DNA from: Streptosporangium saharense
GTDB lineage: Bacteria; Actinomycetota; Actinomycetes; Streptosporangiales; Streptosporangiaceae
Length of the DNA: 64,000 bases
Direction of reading: 5' to 3'
Assembly (NCBI RefSeq): GCF_014203715.1
Contig: NZ_JACHJP010000001.1
Location: forward strand, 722,432-786,431
Below are positions 43,178 to 51,437 of the stretch, in pieces. The first letter of the stretch is position 1. Every line of letters begins with the position of its first letter. The notes below the pieces were generated by a model. The model was not told where the DNA came from and did no database searches. It was given only the letters and a program-made list of their open reading frames with translations. The position numbers and the translations under genes were made by a program.

Positions 43178-44605
43178 GTGGTGACTAGGTACGAACACTG
43201 GATCAACGGCAAGCCGACGCCGTCGTCGGGCGGGGAGTGGCTCACGTCGACCAGGCCCGGCACGGACGAGGCCGTGTGCGAGATCCCGTTGGGTACCCGG
43301 GAGGACGCCGACCAGGCGGTGGCCGTCGCGAACGCCGCCTTCGCCGGGTGGGCGGCGGAGAAACCGATCCGCAGGGGCCGGGTCCTGATGAAGATCGCGG
43401 CGGGGCTGCGGCGCGAGCGGCAACGGCTCGCCGAGCTTGAGGCCGCCGAGACCGGCAAGCCGCTGCGGCAGGCGGACGTCGAGATCAGGGGCGCGGCGGC
43501 GTTCTTCGAGTTCTACGCGGGCCTGGTCAACGTGCCCTCGGGAGAGATCATCGACCTCGGCGACGGCTACCACGGGTACACGCGGCACGAGCCGTTCGGC
43601 GTGGTCGGGGTCATCACCCCGTGGAACGTCCCGCTCAACCAGGCGGCCAGGGCGGTGGCACCGGCGCTGGCGGTCGGCAACGCCGTGGTCTGCAAGCCGT
43701 CGGAGTTCACCTCGTCGACCACGCTTGAGCTCGGGCGGATCGCCGCGGAGGCCGGGCTGCCGCCGGGCGTGCTCAACGTGGTGACCGGTATGGGCGACGT
43801 TGTGGGCAGCGCGATCGTCGAGCACCCGCATGTCCGGAAGGTCGCGTTCACCGGTTCGGTGCGCGCCGGTCGCATCGTCGGCAGGACCGCCGCCGAGAAG
43901 ATCATCCCTGTCACGCTCGAACTGGGCGGGAAGTCGCCGAACATCGTGTTCGCCGACGCCGACCTCGACGCCGCCGTCGCCGGTGCGGCGAGGGCGTTCG
44001 TCGGGAACGCCGGGCAGGTCTGCTCGAACGGCACCCGGCTGCTGCTGGCCCGCGAGATCCACGACGCGTTCGTGGCGCGGCTGGTCGAACGGGTGCGGAC
44101 GGTGAAACCGGGTGAGGACTACGGGTCGCAGACGACGAAGGACCAGTTCGAGAAGGTGCTGTCCTACTTCGACGTCGCACGCGAGGAGGGCGCCACGCTG
44201 GTCACCGGCGGGCGGTCCATCGGCGACGGGTGGTTGATCGAACCGACGATCTACACCGGCGTGACGAACGAGATGCGGATCGCCCGCGAGGAGATCTTCG
44301 GTCCGGTCCTGGTGGTCATCCCGTTCGACGACGAGGACGACGCCGTCGCCAAAGCCAACGACTCCGACTACGGTCTCGCGGCGGGCCTGTGGACGGCGGA
44401 CCTCGGGCGGGCCCACCGCGTCGCGGCCGCCCTGCAGGTGGGACAGGTCTACGTCAACGAGTGGACGGCCGGACTGATCGAGGGCCCGTTCGGCGGCCAC
44501 AAGAACAGCGGTCACGGCCGGGAGAAGGGCGTCGAGGCGCTCCGGCACTACACCCACGCGAAGTTCGTGTCGGTCCGGATCGGCAAGAGCGCGAGTGGTG
44601 GCTGA
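43178..44605 (+). CDS. NAD(P)-dependent aldehyde dehydrogenase
   Basis: A 475-aa ALDH with VVGVITPWNVPLNQAARAVA, the cofactor loop FTGSVRAGR, the general-base Glu in LELGGKSPN and the nucleophile in GNAGQVCSNGTR; EEIFGPVLVVIPF completes the set. It resembles betaine-aldehyde-type dehydrogenases. GTG 43178 has GAGGAG upstream at the right distance. It is the last + strand gene before the regulator pair and converges on GntR copy 1. Confidence 0.92.
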   Translation: MVTRYEHWINGKPTPSSGGEWLTSTRPGTDEAVCEIPLGTREDADQAVAVANAAFAGWAAEKPIRRGRVLMKIAAGLRRERQRLAELEAAETGKPLRQADVEIRGAAAFFEFYAGLVNVPSGEIIDLGDGYHGYTRHEPFGVVGVITPWNVPLNQAARAVAPALAVGNAVVCKPSEFTSSTTLELGRIAAEAGLPPGVLNVVTGMGDVVGSAIVEHPHVRKVAFTGSVRAGRIVGRTAAEKIIPVTLELGGKSPNIVFADADLDAAVAGAARAFVGNAGQVCSNGTRLLLAREIHDAFVARLVERVRTVKPGEDYGSQTTKDQFEKVLSYFDVAREEGATLVTGGRSIGDGWLIEPTIYTGVTNEMRIAREEIFGPVLVVIPFDDEDDAVAKANDSDYGLAAGLWTADLGRAHRVAAALQVGQVYVNEWTAGLIEGPFGGHKNSGHGREKGVEALRHYTHAKFVSVRIGKSASGG

Positions 44606-44642
44606 GCACGACCACCACCCGTGAGATGTACGGCAGGCCGGC

Positions 44643-45407
44643 CTACGTCGAGGCCGAGGACGAGCGCTTCCTGGGTCCGCGCGTCGACCGGGACGTTCCG
44701 CGCCGGCCCGCCGCCAGTTGGGTGACCGACGGCGTGTCGCTGTCGGTCACCGGCATCAGCGCCTCGACCTTCGCGGTCGAACGCGCCATGTGAGCCTGCA
44801 TCGCGTTGTACGCCGCCTGCGGGTCGCCGACGGCGATGGCCTCGGCGACCGCGCGGTGTCCCACGACGGACTCGGCGAGACCGCCGGGCTGGCTGAGGCT
44901 GCGGAACCGCAGCAGGCGCACGCGGCCGTCGAGAACACCGAGCGCGTCGCGTAACCCGCCGCTCCCGGCCATCGCCAGCATCTTCTCGTGTCTTTCCTCG
45001 ATCAGGCGGACGTACGCGGGGATGTCCCCGGCCTCGGCCACCCGCTCCAGGTCGGTCACCGACCGCAGCAGGGCACTCCGCTGGTCCACGGTGCCGCGTA
45101 CGGCGGCCCAGGCGGCCATCATGGGTTCCAGCGCGGTCTTGATCTGGTAGACGTCGGTGATCTCCTGCGGGCTGATCTCCCGGACGAAGACGCCGACGCG
45201 CGGGGTGATGGTGACGAGACCCTCCACGCTCAACTGCTGCAGAGCGTCACGCACCGGTGTCCGGGACACGCCGAACCGCTCAGCGAGTTCGTCGGTCGAG
45301 ATCCGCTCACCGGAGGCCATCGTGCCGTTGTAGATCAGCGCACGGATCTCCTCGGCGACCACGTCTTTGGCCGAGAGAATCCGGACCTGGGAATCCAACG
45401 ATCTCAC
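44643..45407 (-). CDS. GntR/FCD regulator, copy 1
   Basis: The winged helix (GERISTDELAERFGVSRTPV / RDALQQLSVEGLVTITPRVG) is followed by an FCD domain with the metal-site region EERHEKML; 254 aa. DNA 45090-45315 inside this gene is identical to 45642-45867 of copy 2 on the other strand, whereas the effector halves have diverged. GTG 45407 follows TGGAG. The pair probably recognises the same operator but different or modified effectors. Transcribed toward the aldehyde dehydrogenase gene. Confidence 0.93.
   Translation of the reverse strand: MRSLDSQVRILSAKDVVAEEIRALIYNGTMASGERISTDELAERFGVSRTPVRDALQQLSVEGLVTITPRVGVFVREISPQEITDVYQIKTALEPMMAAWAAVRGTVDQRSALLRSVTDLERVAEAGDIPAYVRLIEERHEKMLAMAGSGGLRDALGVLDGRVRLLRFRSLSQPGGLAESVVGHRAVAEAIAVGDPQAAYNAMQAHMARSTAKVEALMPVTDSDTPSVTQLAAGRRGTSRSTRGPRKRSSSAST
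45090..45315 (-). repeat. 226-bp perfect inverted repeat, left arm
   Basis: The reverse complement of this segment matches 45642-45867 base for base in my line-by-line comparison. It covers most of the DNA-binding domain and the start of the FCD domain of GntR copy 1. Identity falls off sharply on both sides. Confidence 0.93.
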
Positions 45408-45552
45408 CTACTCCATTAGCGCTGATGTGCGGACCCTGAAGCCAATCGTAGCCGCCCGAAGGGGTCGGCCAGTGGGCATTGCGCGCCATCATCGATCAGC
45501 TCTGGAATGCTGATCCTTGACATGTAGTACATCAGCGCTCACACTTGAGCCT
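45408..45552. promoter_or_regulatory. Divergent control region of the two GntR genes
   Basis: This 145-bp gap holds operator site 2 (45517-45534) and an inverted 11-mer: AGCGCTGATGT at 45418-45428 and ACATCAGCGCT at 45529-45539. Each copy lies close to one gene start, so both genes may be autoregulated from here. Confidence 0.6.
45517..45534 (+). promoter_or_regulatory. Island operator site 2
   Basis: TTGACATGTAGTACATCA matches the consensus TTGACATGTGATATATCA at 15 of 18 positions and contains a perfect ATGTA-G-TACAT palindrome. It ends 18 bp before the GTG of GntR copy 2, so binding there would block that gene. Confidence 0.65.
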
Positions 45553-46281
45553 GTGCGCACTTCCCTGAGACTCCGTGTTCTTTCGGCGAAGGACGTCGTC
45601 ATCGAGGAGATCCGTGCGCTGATCCACAACGGCACGGTCGTCTCCGGTGAGCGGATCTCGACCGACGAACTCGCTGAGCGGTTCGGCGTGTCCCGGACAC
45701 CGGTGCGTGACGCTCTGCAGCAGTTGAGCGTGGAGGGTCTCGTCACCATCACCCCGCGCGTCGGCGTCTTCGTCCGGGAGATCAGCCCGCAGGAGATCAC
45801 CGACGTCTACCAGATCAAGACCGCGCTGGAACCCATGATGGCCGCCTGGGCCGCCGTACGCGGCACCCGGGAACAACGTGCCGCCTTCCGCGGGACCTTC
45901 GACGAGCTCGAACGGCTGGCGCTCTCCAACGACGTCCAGGAATACGTGAGGGCGCTGGAGGAACGCCGCGAGGCCCTGCTCACGATGGCCAGGAGCGACG
46001 GGTTGCGGGACTCGTTCGCGGTGCTCGACGGGCGGGTGCGCCTGCTGCGGTTCCGCAACCTCAGCCAGCCCGGCAGGCTCGCCGAGTCCGCGGCCCAGCA
46101 CCGTTCCATCGCGGAGGCGGTCGAGGCCGGCGACCCCGACGCCGCCTACATCGCCATGCGGGACCACATGCTGGACGCCACCGCACGGGTGCGCCTTCTC
46201 GTGGTGACGCCGCAGTCGAACGGCGATCCGGCACACACCGCCCATTCAAAGTTGTCGAAACGCACGGAAGGTGACCGATGA
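45553..46281 (+). CDS. GntR/FCD regulator, copy 2
   Basis: A 242-aa paralogue of the regulator encoded divergently at 44643-45407, with an identical winged-helix sequence and a diverged FCD domain (REQRAAFRGTFDELERLALS compared with VDQRSALLRSVTDLERVAEA in copy 1). GTG 45553 is chosen because alignment with copy 1 starts there; the upstream TTG lies inside the operator. Its stop overlaps the ATG of the CoA-transferase alpha gene (ATGA), tying its expression to the catabolic genes downstream. Confidence 0.92.
   Translation: MRTSLRLRVLSAKDVVIEEIRALIHNGTVVSGERISTDELAERFGVSRTPVRDALQQLSVEGLVTITPRVGVFVREISPQEITDVYQIKTALEPMMAAWAAVRGTREQRAAFRGTFDELERLALSNDVQEYVRALEERREALLTMARSDGLRDSFAVLDGRVRLLRFRNLSQPGRLAESAAQHRSIAEAVEAGDPDAAYIAMRDHMLDATARVRLLVVTPQSNGDPAHTAHSKLSKRTEGDR
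45642..45867 (+). repeat. 226-bp perfect inverted repeat, right arm
   Basis: This is the partner of 45090-45315. The arms are separated by 326 bp containing both gene starts. The outer flanks of the two genes still encode similar protein but with many nucleotide differences. Confidence 0.93.
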
Positions 46282-47033
46282 TCAACAAGGTCGTGGAGTC
46301 GGCGGCCGAGGCCGTCGCCGACATCGAGAGCGGCGCAATGATCGCCTTCGGCGGCTTCGTCGGTGTGCCCGGTGTCCCGAGCACGCTGATCAAGGCCATC
46401 GCCGAACGCGGACTGCGCGACCTGACGATCATCGCGTGCGAGTCCGGCAGAGGCCGTGCCGGCGCGCAGTCGTACGGGGTCAGGGGCGGCGACCAGCCGT
46501 ACATCCCGGAGCCTGAGGACGGGGTCTATCCCGTCGGCTACCTCGCCGAGCTCGGCCAGGTGCGCAAGGCGATCACCACTTTCTCCTCGCTCAACAGCCC
46601 GAACTTCGACGGGCCGTTGGAGGCGGGCGTACGGCGGGGCGACGTGGAGATCGAGCTGATCGGGCAGGGCAGCCTGTGTGAGCGGCTGCGCTGCGGGCGC
46701 GCTGGTCTCGGCGGCGTCTACACCCCGGTCGGCGTGGGCACGAAGATCGGCGCGGGCAAGGACATCCGTCACTTCGACGGGGTGCCGCACGTCCTTGAGA
46801 CGGCGCTGCGCCCCGACTTCTCCATCATCTCCGCGTACCAGGCCGACCGGTTCGGCAACCTCGTCTACCGGCACGGCGCCAGGACGACGAACCCCGTCGT
46901 GGCGGGCAGCGGCAACGTGACGATCGTGGAGGTCGAGGAGGTCGTCGACTATCTGGACCCGCAGCACATCGTCACCCCCAGTCCGTACGTGGACCGGATC
47001 GTCCTGAGCGACAGGCGCCTCATGGTGAGGTGA
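46278..47033 (+). CDS. 3-oxoacid/glutaconate-type CoA-transferase, alpha subunit
   Basis: A 251-aa family I CoA-transferase subunit: VADIESGAMIAFGGFVGVPG with the GGF oxyanion glycines, GQGSLCERLRCGRAGLGGVY and TPVGVGTK typical of the alpha chain. It pairs with the beta subunit just downstream to move CoA from succinyl- or acetyl-CoA to a pathway acid. ATG 46278 overlaps the GntR copy 2 stop. Confidence 0.9.
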   Translation: MINKVVESAAEAVADIESGAMIAFGGFVGVPGVPSTLIKAIAERGLRDLTIIACESGRGRAGAQSYGVRGGDQPYIPEPEDGVYPVGYLAELGQVRKAITTFSSLNSPNFDGPLEAGVRRGDVEIELIGQGSLCERLRCGRAGLGGVYTPVGVGTKIGAGKDIRHFDGVPHVLETALRPDFSIISAYQADRFGNLVYRHGARTTNPVVAGSGNVTIVEVEEVVDYLDPQHIVTPSPYVDRIVLSDRRLMVR

Positions 47034-47140
47034 CCGGCGCTCCAGCGAGTTCCAGGACCGAGGCGGTCGGGCGGCCTCGGGTGAACCCATCCTCGGGAAA
47101 GGAGTTCGGGGGACACTGGGCCCGAACCCCCGGCCAGGCT

Positions 47141-47857
47141 ATGACGCCAGCTCAACACCCCTCCGCGCCATCCCTGTCCAGGGTCGGAATCGCGCGACGC
47201 ATCTCACAGGACTTCCGTGAGGGAGACGTCATCAACCTGGGCGTCGGTGTGCCCATGCTGTGCAGTCTCTTCATCGAGGATGAGGAGGACATCTTCCTGC
47301 ACAGCGAGCACGGCGTCCTCGGGCACGGCAGGCAGGCCCGCACCCAGGACGAGGTGGACCCGTCCCTGGCCACGGCGGGCAGGCAGCCGATCATCCCCCG
47401 TCCCGGGATGGTCGTCATGGACCACGCCGAATCCTTCGCCCTGATCAGGGGCGGTCACCTCGACGCGACCATCCTGGGAGCGTTCCAGGTGAGCGTGCAG
47501 GGCGACCTCGCCAACTTCTGGCTGCCAGGGGCGGTGGCGGGAGCGATCGGCGGCGCCCAGGACCTCGCGTTCTGCGCCCGTCGGGTTGTCGTCGCCATGC
47601 AGCTGCTGCCGCGCCCGCGGCGGTTCGTCAACCGGCTCGACCTGGAGATGACCGCGCCTCGGTGCGTCGACAGGCTGGTCACCGACATCGGCGTGATCGA
47701 CCTGGAGGACGGCCAAGCGATCGTCCGCGAGCTCGTGCCCGGTTGGAGCCTTGAGGACGCCCAGCGGCTCACCGAGGTCGAACTCGTGGCCGCGCCGGAG
47801 GGCGTCGCCGAGGTGACGCTCAAGAGCGACAGGGATGACCTGTGGAACGCGGCGTAG
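47141..47857 (+). CDS. 3-oxoacid/glutaconate-type CoA-transferase, beta subunit
   Basis: The beta subunit carries the catalytic Glu in HSEHGVLGHG (usual form SENG) and the LGVGVPMLCSLFI and GGAQDLAFCARR segments. The frame is open from a GTG at 47030 that overlaps the alpha stop, but the 37 codons before ATG 47141 have poor third-position bias, so 47141 is preferred; an intermediate start cannot be excluded. Its end overlaps the second phosphotriesterase-like gene by 16 bp. Confidence 0.85.
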   Translation: MTPAQHPSAPSLSRVGIARRISQDFREGDVINLGVGVPMLCSLFIEDEEDIFLHSEHGVLGHGRQARTQDEVDPSLATAGRQPIIPRPGMVVMDHAESFALIRGGHLDATILGAFQVSVQGDLANFWLPGAVAGAIGGAQDLAFCARRVVVAMQLLPRPRRFVNRLDLEMTAPRCVDRLVTDIGVIDLEDGQAIVRELVPGWSLEDAQRLTEVELVAAPEGVAEVTLKSDRDDLWNAA

Positions 47858-48768
47858 CGGGTCAGACCGTCGAGACCGTGCGCGGCCCGGTCCCGGCGTC
47901 GGAACTGGGGCGGATCCTGCCGCACGAACACGTGGTCTGCGACCTCATCAAGGACCGGCCCCGGCCCGACCCCACCCTGGACGAGTCCGAGGACGCCGTG
48001 CCCGACCTCAGGGAGTTCGCGGCGGCGGGCGGCGGCACGATCATCGACTGCACGAACAACGGCCTGGGGAGGAACCCGGGGCTGCTGCGTTCGGTGTCCG
48101 AGCAGACCGGCGTGCACATCGTGATGGGCTGCGGCTGGTACCGCGAGTCCTTCTACGAGGAGGACATGAACAGGGTCAGCGTCGCGGAGCTGACCGAGAT
48201 CCTCCTTGAGGACATCAGAACCGGGGTGCACGGTATCCGGCCGGGCGTGATCGGGGAGATCGGGGCCGACCACGGCTACCTGTCCGCGGCCGAGGAGCGG
48301 GTGCTGCGCGCCGCGGCCAGGGCCCAGAAGGAGACCGGTCTCGGGCTCGTCCTGCACGCGGTGAAGAGCGACGTCGGCAGGTGGCAGCTCGACGTGCTGG
48401 ATGAGGAGGGCTGCGACCTGCGGCGGGTCGCCGTGGCCCACTGCGACATGTATCCCTACCTCGACTACCACGAGCTGCTCGCGAGCCGCGGCGCGCTGGT
48501 GAGCTACGACCGCAACGGCCCCCGCAATCCGCACCAGCAGGAACGGCGCGTCCGCAACATGGTGGAGTTCATCCGCCGGGGTTGGGCGTCGCACCTGCTG
48601 ATCTCCCACGACGTGTGCATTCCCGGGGATCGCGGCAGCGCGGGCGGACCCGGATACGCGTACGTGCTGAAGCAGGTCGTGCCCGACCTGCTGAAGGCCG
48701 GGGTCCCCGACGAGGTCGTCGAATCCATCATGGTGGACAACCCCCTGCGCCTTCTCGTCGGCTCCTGA
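47842..48768 (+). CDS. Phosphotriesterase-related metal-dependent hydrolase, copy 2
   Basis: A 308-aa paralogue of the protein at 39247-40182, with the same ligands (LPHEHVVCD, GVIGEIGAD, LVLHAVKSD, VAHCD, ISHDVC) and the shared core HIVMGCGWYRE. The N-terminal region after the HxH differs (IKDRPRPDPTLDESEDAVPD), which should reshape the substrate pocket. GTG 47842 lies within the end of the CoA-transferase beta gene. Confidence 0.82.
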   Translation: MERGVAGQTVETVRGPVPASELGRILPHEHVVCDLIKDRPRPDPTLDESEDAVPDLREFAAAGGGTIIDCTNNGLGRNPGLLRSVSEQTGVHIVMGCGWYRESFYEEDMNRVSVAELTEILLEDIRTGVHGIRPGVIGEIGADHGYLSAAEERVLRAAARAQKETGLGLVLHAVKSDVGRWQLDVLDEEGCDLRRVAVAHCDMYPYLDYHELLASRGALVSYDRNGPRNPHQQERRVRNMVEFIRRGWASHLLISHDVCIPGDRGSAGGPGYAYVLKQVVPDLLKAGVPDEVVESIMVDNPLRLLVGS

Positions 48769-48834
48769 CCACCCCGATCCATCCGATTCCCGCCATGTTC
48801 CATCGACTGTTCCATCGACGTCAGGAGAAAGCGA

Positions 48835-49593
48835 GTGACTGACAACGCCGAGGTGGTGCTGTGCCGTACCGACGGAAGGGTGCGTGTCATCACCCTCAAC
48901 CGTCCCCGGGTCCGTAACGCGCTGAACAGCGAGCTGCTGCGGCTCTTCCACCGGGCGGTTGACGACGCCGTCGCCGATCCGGACGTGGGCGCGATCGTCA
49001 TCACCGGCAACGGTCCCGCGTTCTCGGCGGGGGCCGACCTCAAGGAGGCCGGGACGAGTCCCCGGCCGGACGATCTGTGGGACCGGTACGCGCAGGCTGT
49101 CGACAACGACCGGATCTACGAGCGGTTGTCGCGGGTGCCGAAGCCGGTGATCGCCGCGGTCAACGGCTTCGCCGTGGGCGGCGGCTGTGCGCTCGCGGTG
49201 TCGTGCGACGTCGTTCTCGCGGCCGACACGGCGCGGTTCAGCTATCCCGAGACCAACCACGGGATCGCCGCGGTCACGGTGGCGGTCGGCCTGAGCAGGG
49301 TGGTCGGGCGCCTCCAGGCCCTCGACCTGCTGCTGTCCGGCCGGTTCGTCGACGCGGCCGAGGCCCACGCGATGGGCATGGTCACCCGGATCGTTCCCGC
49401 CGCCGACCTGATGACCGAGGCCGTCGGCTACGCGCAGGCCCTGGCGGAGAAGTCGCCGACCGCGATCCGCCTCACCAAGCGGGTCTTCCGGGCCGTCCAG
49501 GAGCTCGACTACGACCACGCCTTCGAGTACGCCCGCGACGTCAGTCTGATGACCCGCGAGGCGATGACCGGCGGTCGCGGGGCGCCGGAATGA
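48835..49593 (+). CDS. Crotonase-family protein, copy 2 (one catalytic Glu replaced)
   Basis: A 252-aa crotonase with TGNGPAFSAGADLKEAG and NGFAVGGGCALAVSCD oxyanion loops. The position of hydratase Glu144 is Ala (GGGCALA), while the second Glu is kept (YPETNHG). This pattern is found in isomerases, dehalogenases or lyases rather than hydratases. GTG 48835 follows CAGGAGAAA. It sits 66 bp after the phosphotriesterase-like gene. Confidence 0.85.
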   Translation: MTDNAEVVLCRTDGRVRVITLNRPRVRNALNSELLRLFHRAVDDAVADPDVGAIVITGNGPAFSAGADLKEAGTSPRPDDLWDRYAQAVDNDRIYERLSRVPKPVIAAVNGFAVGGGCALAVSCDVVLAADTARFSYPETNHGIAAVTVAVGLSRVVGRLQALDLLLSGRFVDAAEAHAMGMVTRIVPAADLMTEAVGYAQALAEKSPTAIRLTKRVFRAVQELDYDHAFEYARDVSLMTREAMTGGRGAPE

Positions 49594-49602
49594 CCGTTGC
49601 GT

Positions 49603-49638
49603 ATGTGATATTTCAGGTGTAACATCCAAAGCTATACT
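49603..49638 (+). promoter_or_regulatory. Island operator site 4 with -10 of the importer operon
   Basis: ATGTGATATTTCA (49603-49615) matches 12 of 13 core positions of the consensus, and TATACT (49633-49638) is a good -10. No clear -35 is present. A start near 49645 would give a leader of about 125 bases before the substrate-binding-protein gene. Confidence 0.6.
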
Positions 49639-49769
49639 GCAAGAGAAATCCAGCCCAGCGCGGTTTCTATCACTCGGGGACGGGATCGCCGCCGTCTCGG
49701 CACGACCCCCATCAATAAATTCCTTGGACTTTCGGAATCGGGTCAGTGCCCGGGACATGGAAGTGAACG

Positions 49770-51407
49770 ATGAAGGTAAGCGGGATTCAAACCCGTGTTG
49801 TCGCCCCCGCCGCGCTCCTCGCGGTGCTGGCGGCCACCAGTTGTGGTGGCAACGCTCCGACGACGAACGAACGGCCGACCATCCGATGGGGTGTGGCCAC
49901 CGAGGGCATCACGTCGATGGACCCGGTCCGCGCCGTACAGCCGGTCGACCGCACTCTGTCGATGATGCTGTTCGACGGCCTCGTGCGTTACCAGCCGGGC
50001 GACGCGACGGCGCCGTTCGAGCCGGGGATCGCGAAGGAGATTCCCCAGCCCACGACGCAGGACGGCAAGCAGGTCTGGACGATCGCGCTCCGCGCGGGCG
50101 TGAAGTGCCCCGCCGGGCAGAAGACCCCGGCCTACGACCTGACGTCCGACGACGTGGTGTTCTCGCTGAAGCGGGCGGCCAACCCCGAGACGTCGACGTT
50201 CGCCTCGGTTTTCACCGCCTATGACACGGTCGAGGCGGTGGACGCCGGCACCGTGAAGGTGACGATGAAGCAGCCGGTCTCGCCCGCCGCGTTCCTGCCG
50301 ACGATCTCGAACTGGCAGGGCGGGCTCGTGGTGTGCAAGAAGGCGGTTGAGGCCGAGGGCGAGGACTTCGGCAAGCATCCGGTGGGGCCGGGGCCGTTCA
50401 AGTTCGAGAACTGGACGCCGGGCCAGCGCATCACGTTGCTGGCCAACGATGACTACTACCTGGGCAAGCCGCTGTCCGCCGGGTGGGACATCCGGTTCAT
50501 GCCGGACGACACGGCTAGGCAGGCCGCCCTGTTCGGCGGCGACCTCGACGTCGCGCCGCCCACCGCGACCGGCGACAAGGGCCTTGAGGCCATCGACTCC
50601 CGCAAGGGGTTCAAGGTCGTCGAGGCCCCGCTCTTCGGCACCTGGTACCTGCTGTTCAACACGAAGGTCGGCCCCACCGCCAACCCGGAGGTACGCAAGG
50701 CGCTGGCCTACGCGGTGAACCGCGACGACTACGTGGCCCTGACCGGGAAGCGGACGGCGAAGCCCACGCTCAGCGTGTGGGGGGCCCAGCTACCCGGCGG
50801 AATCCCCGACGACCACGTGCAGCAGGCCGGTCTTGCCTACGAGTTCGACGTGGCGAAGGCCCGTCAGATGCTCGCGGCCGCGGGATACCCCAACGGCTTC
50901 GACGTCACCGTCACCGCGCCCAGCAACGCGACAACCTTCCAGGTCCTCCAGGCCCAGATGAAGGAGATCGGCGTCAACGTCAAGATCAAGACCGTGGACG
51001 TGCCCACCTGGCAGACGGCCATCATGACCGGCCAGGAGCCGCTCATGCTCACCCTCATCTCCTACCGGCCCACGCCGCAGATCCCGTACACGGACTTCTT
51101 CTATGGGCCCTCGGCCGTACGGGGCGGCAAGCACCCGGCGCAGAACTTCGGTGGATACGACGGGGCCGACGCCCTGATCGAGAAGGCGTCCAAGACGTCC
51201 GACTCCGCGGAGCAGGCGCGGCTGTGGCAGGAGATCAACGACAAGATCCTCGACGACGCCGCGGCGAAGCCGCTCTTCGTGGCCTACCAGGCGTACGGCG
51301 CGGTCTGCGGGTTCACCATGGGTGGCGTCGAACCGCCGACCACGATTCCCGGTAACTGGCAGCCGAGCTACAAGGCCACCGTCGATACCCGAGCGAACGA
51401 CTGCTGA
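49770..51407 (+). CDS. ABC importer substrate-binding lipoprotein (family 5, peptide type)
   Basis: A 545-aa extracytoplasmic binding protein with a lipoprotein signal (hydrophobic ALLAVLAATSC, lipid Cys25). The SBP_bac_5 core includes YDLTSDDVVFSLKRAANPET, HPVGPGPFKFENWTPGQRIT and NPEVRKALAYAVNRDDY. It feeds the two permeases and two ATPases encoded at 53279-57358. Two metabolic genes are inserted between it and the permeases, suggesting that the pathway and importer evolved as one unit. The ligand could be a peptide-like or other medium-sized polar molecule. Confidence 0.92.
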   Translation: MKVSGIQTRVVAPAALLAVLAATSCGGNAPTTNERPTIRWGVATEGITSMDPVRAVQPVDRTLSMMLFDGLVRYQPGDATAPFEPGIAKEIPQPTTQDGKQVWTIALRAGVKCPAGQKTPAYDLTSDDVVFSLKRAANPETSTFASVFTAYDTVEAVDAGTVKVTMKQPVSPAAFLPTISNWQGGLVVCKKAVEAEGEDFGKHPVGPGPFKFENWTPGQRITLLANDDYYLGKPLSAGWDIRFMPDDTARQAALFGGDLDVAPPTATGDKGLEAIDSRKGFKVVEAPLFGTWYLLFNTKVGPTANPEVRKALAYAVNRDDYVALTGKRTAKPTLSVWGAQLPGGIPDDHVQQAGLAYEFDVAKARQMLAAAGYPNGFDVTVTAPSNATTFQVLQAQMKEIGVNVKIKTVDVPTWQTAIMTGQEPLMLTLISYRPTPQIPYTDFFYGPSAVRGGKHPAQNFGGYDGADALIEKASKTSDSAEQARLWQEINDKILDDAAAKPLFVAYQAYGAVCGFTMGGVEPPTTIPGNWQPSYKATVDTRANDC

Positions 51408-51437
51408 TCCCGTGCTGTGCGGAAGAGAGGTGCTGTA

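Noticed and set aside
41981-44557. Minus-strand open frame of about 858 codons opposite LLM and aldehyde dehydrogenase genes
   Set aside because: Composition and lack of motifs mark it as a shadow; the + strand encodes two complete family proteins.
47030-47140. GTG 47030 (overlapping the alpha stop) as start of the CoA-transferase beta subunit
   Set aside because: The added 37 codons have poor third-position bias and no similarity to the family N-terminus; ATG 47141 fits better, though this is not certain.
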